A stretch of 64,000 bases of DNA. It comes from Pseudomonas fluorescens (GTDB lineage: Bacteria > Pseudomonadota > Gammaproteobacteria > Pseudomonadales > Pseudomonadaceae). The stretch is from NCBI RefSeq assembly GCF_004683905.1, contig NZ_CP038438.1, forward strand, positions 1,364,001 through 1,428,000, given 5' to 3'. Both the position numbers and the translations under genes were made by a program. Positions 63,412 through 64,000 of the stretch are shown in pieces; position 1 is the stretch's first letter, and each line of letters opens with the position of its first letter. The notes below the pieces were generated by a model. That model searched no databases and was not told the origin of the DNA. It worked only from the letters and a program-made list of their open reading frames with translations.

Positions 63412-64000
63412 ATGCAGAACTCGACCCAAGCGGCGAATGCCTGGCGCATTCTGTTCCTGTTGTTCCTTGCCAACCTGTTCAATTTCTTCGACCGCACCAT
63501 TCCGGCGATCATCATCGAGCCGATCCGCATGGAATGGCACCTCAGCGATTTTCAACTGGGAATCGTCGGCACCGCGTTCACCCTGGTTTATGCGATCGCG
63601 GGCCTGCCGCTGGGGCGCATGGCCGATACTGGTTCGCGCAGCAAACTGATGGGCTGGGGCCTGGCAACCTGGAGCGCGCTGACGGCGGTCAACGGGCTGG
63701 TCGGCAGTTTCTGGAGTTTCCTGTTGGTGCGCATGGGCATCGGCATTGGCGAGGCCAGTTACGCGCCGGCCGCCAACTCGTTGATCGGTGACCTGTTCCC
63801 GGCGCACCGTCGGGCGCGGGCCATGGGTATTTTCATGCTCGGCCTGCCGTTGGGCCTGTTGCTGGCATTCTTCACCATCGGCGCGATGGTCAAGGCATTC
63901 GACAGCTGGCGCGCGCCGTTCTTTATCGCGGCGGTGCCGGGGCTGATCCTCGCGGTGTTCATGTTCTTCATCAAGGAACCCAAACGCGGCGCGGCGGAAA
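63412..64000 (+). CDS. MFS transporter, N-terminal fragment
   Basis: 196 codons are visible before the window ends. Six hydrophobic helices are present. The loop between helices 2 and 3 carries GLPLGRMADTGSRSKLMGWG (the MFS GxLaDrxGrr-type motif), and helix 4 has RMGIGIGEASYAPAANSLI, the mark of the spinster-like/hexuronate group. FNFFDRTI at the end of helix 1 fits the same group. Substrate unknown. GAGACGG precedes the ATG. Confidence 0.85.
   Translation, partial: MQNSTQAANAWRILFLLFLANLFNFFDRTIPAIIIEPIRMEWHLSDFQLGIVGTAFTLVYAIAGLPLGRMADTGSRSKLMGWGLATWSALTAVNGLVGSFWSFLLVRMGIGIGEASYAPAANSLIGDLFPAHRRARAMGIFMLGLPLGLLLAFFTIGAMVKAFDSWRAPFFIAAVPGLILAVFMFFIKEPKRGAAE

Overview
The window reads as chromosome of a fluorescent-group Pseudomonas. 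Base composition is GC-rich, genes are tightly packed, and the gene neighbourhoods (mprF next to an AcvB/VirJ-type gene, dinB, quiP, OmpA lipoproteins beside dinG, pdxH, the braCDEFG importer) are typical of the genus. The intergenic gaps carry the paired palindromic REP repeats common in P. fluorescens relatives. No transposase, integrase, prophage module, rRNA or CRISPR array was seen. The only RNA genes recognised are two initiator tRNAs.

Layout. 1-9.7 kb: envelope lipid modification (mprF and a partial acvB/virJ), duplicated tRNA-fMet, SOS-regulated dinB, a lipoprotein, proS, ampG and an alkyltransferase-like protein. 9.8-12.4 kb: a DUF481 barrel, a cold-shock protein, dcd and a small proline-rich protein. 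12.4-23.1 kb: a four-gene ligase-associated DNA repair cassette (exonuclease, ATP ligase | DEXH helicase, PdeM), split by a five-gene basic amino acid ABC importer operon. 23.4-32.2 kb: QuiP-type acylase, a cysteine-hydrolase homologue, a SEC-C/LEA2/YchJ cluster, two tandem OmpA lipoproteins with hairpin-masked ribosome sites, a collagen-like protein and a CopD-like protein. 32.2-41.2 kb: dinG, a GH-A clan glycoside hydrolase, a serine hydrolase, a third OmpA lipoprotein with a histone-H1-like tail, pdxH and a SlyB-like lipoprotein. 41.2-42.7 kb: a colicin-E3-type bacteriocin with its immunity gene. 43-48.4 kb: a PLP enzyme, an FAD oxidoreductase, a frameshifted lipoprotein, and a non-canonical SDR divergent from a LysR regulator. 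48.4-50.9 kb: a bufferin-type operon (precursor, DUF692 enzyme, partner, DoxX). 51.1-56.8 kb: braCDEFG and DUF2288. 57.1-64 kb: a chromosomal tubulin/FtsZ-like protein, a beta-hydroxyacid dehydrogenase, an MHYT-GGDEF-EAL protein, a YkgJ protein and the start of an MFS transporter.

Themes. DNA damage functions recur (dinB and dinG both with LexA-type boxes, the ligase-associated cassette, the ATL protein). Two complete ABC amino acid importers share one design: a strong hairpin terminator lies just after the binding-protein gene. The items most worth follow-up are the tubulin-like gene, the bufferin operon, the split repair cassette, the masked ribosome sites of the OmpA pair, and the bacteriocin with its AT-rich toxin/immunity module. 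All calls rest on reading the sequence and on remembered family knowledge; no database search was run.
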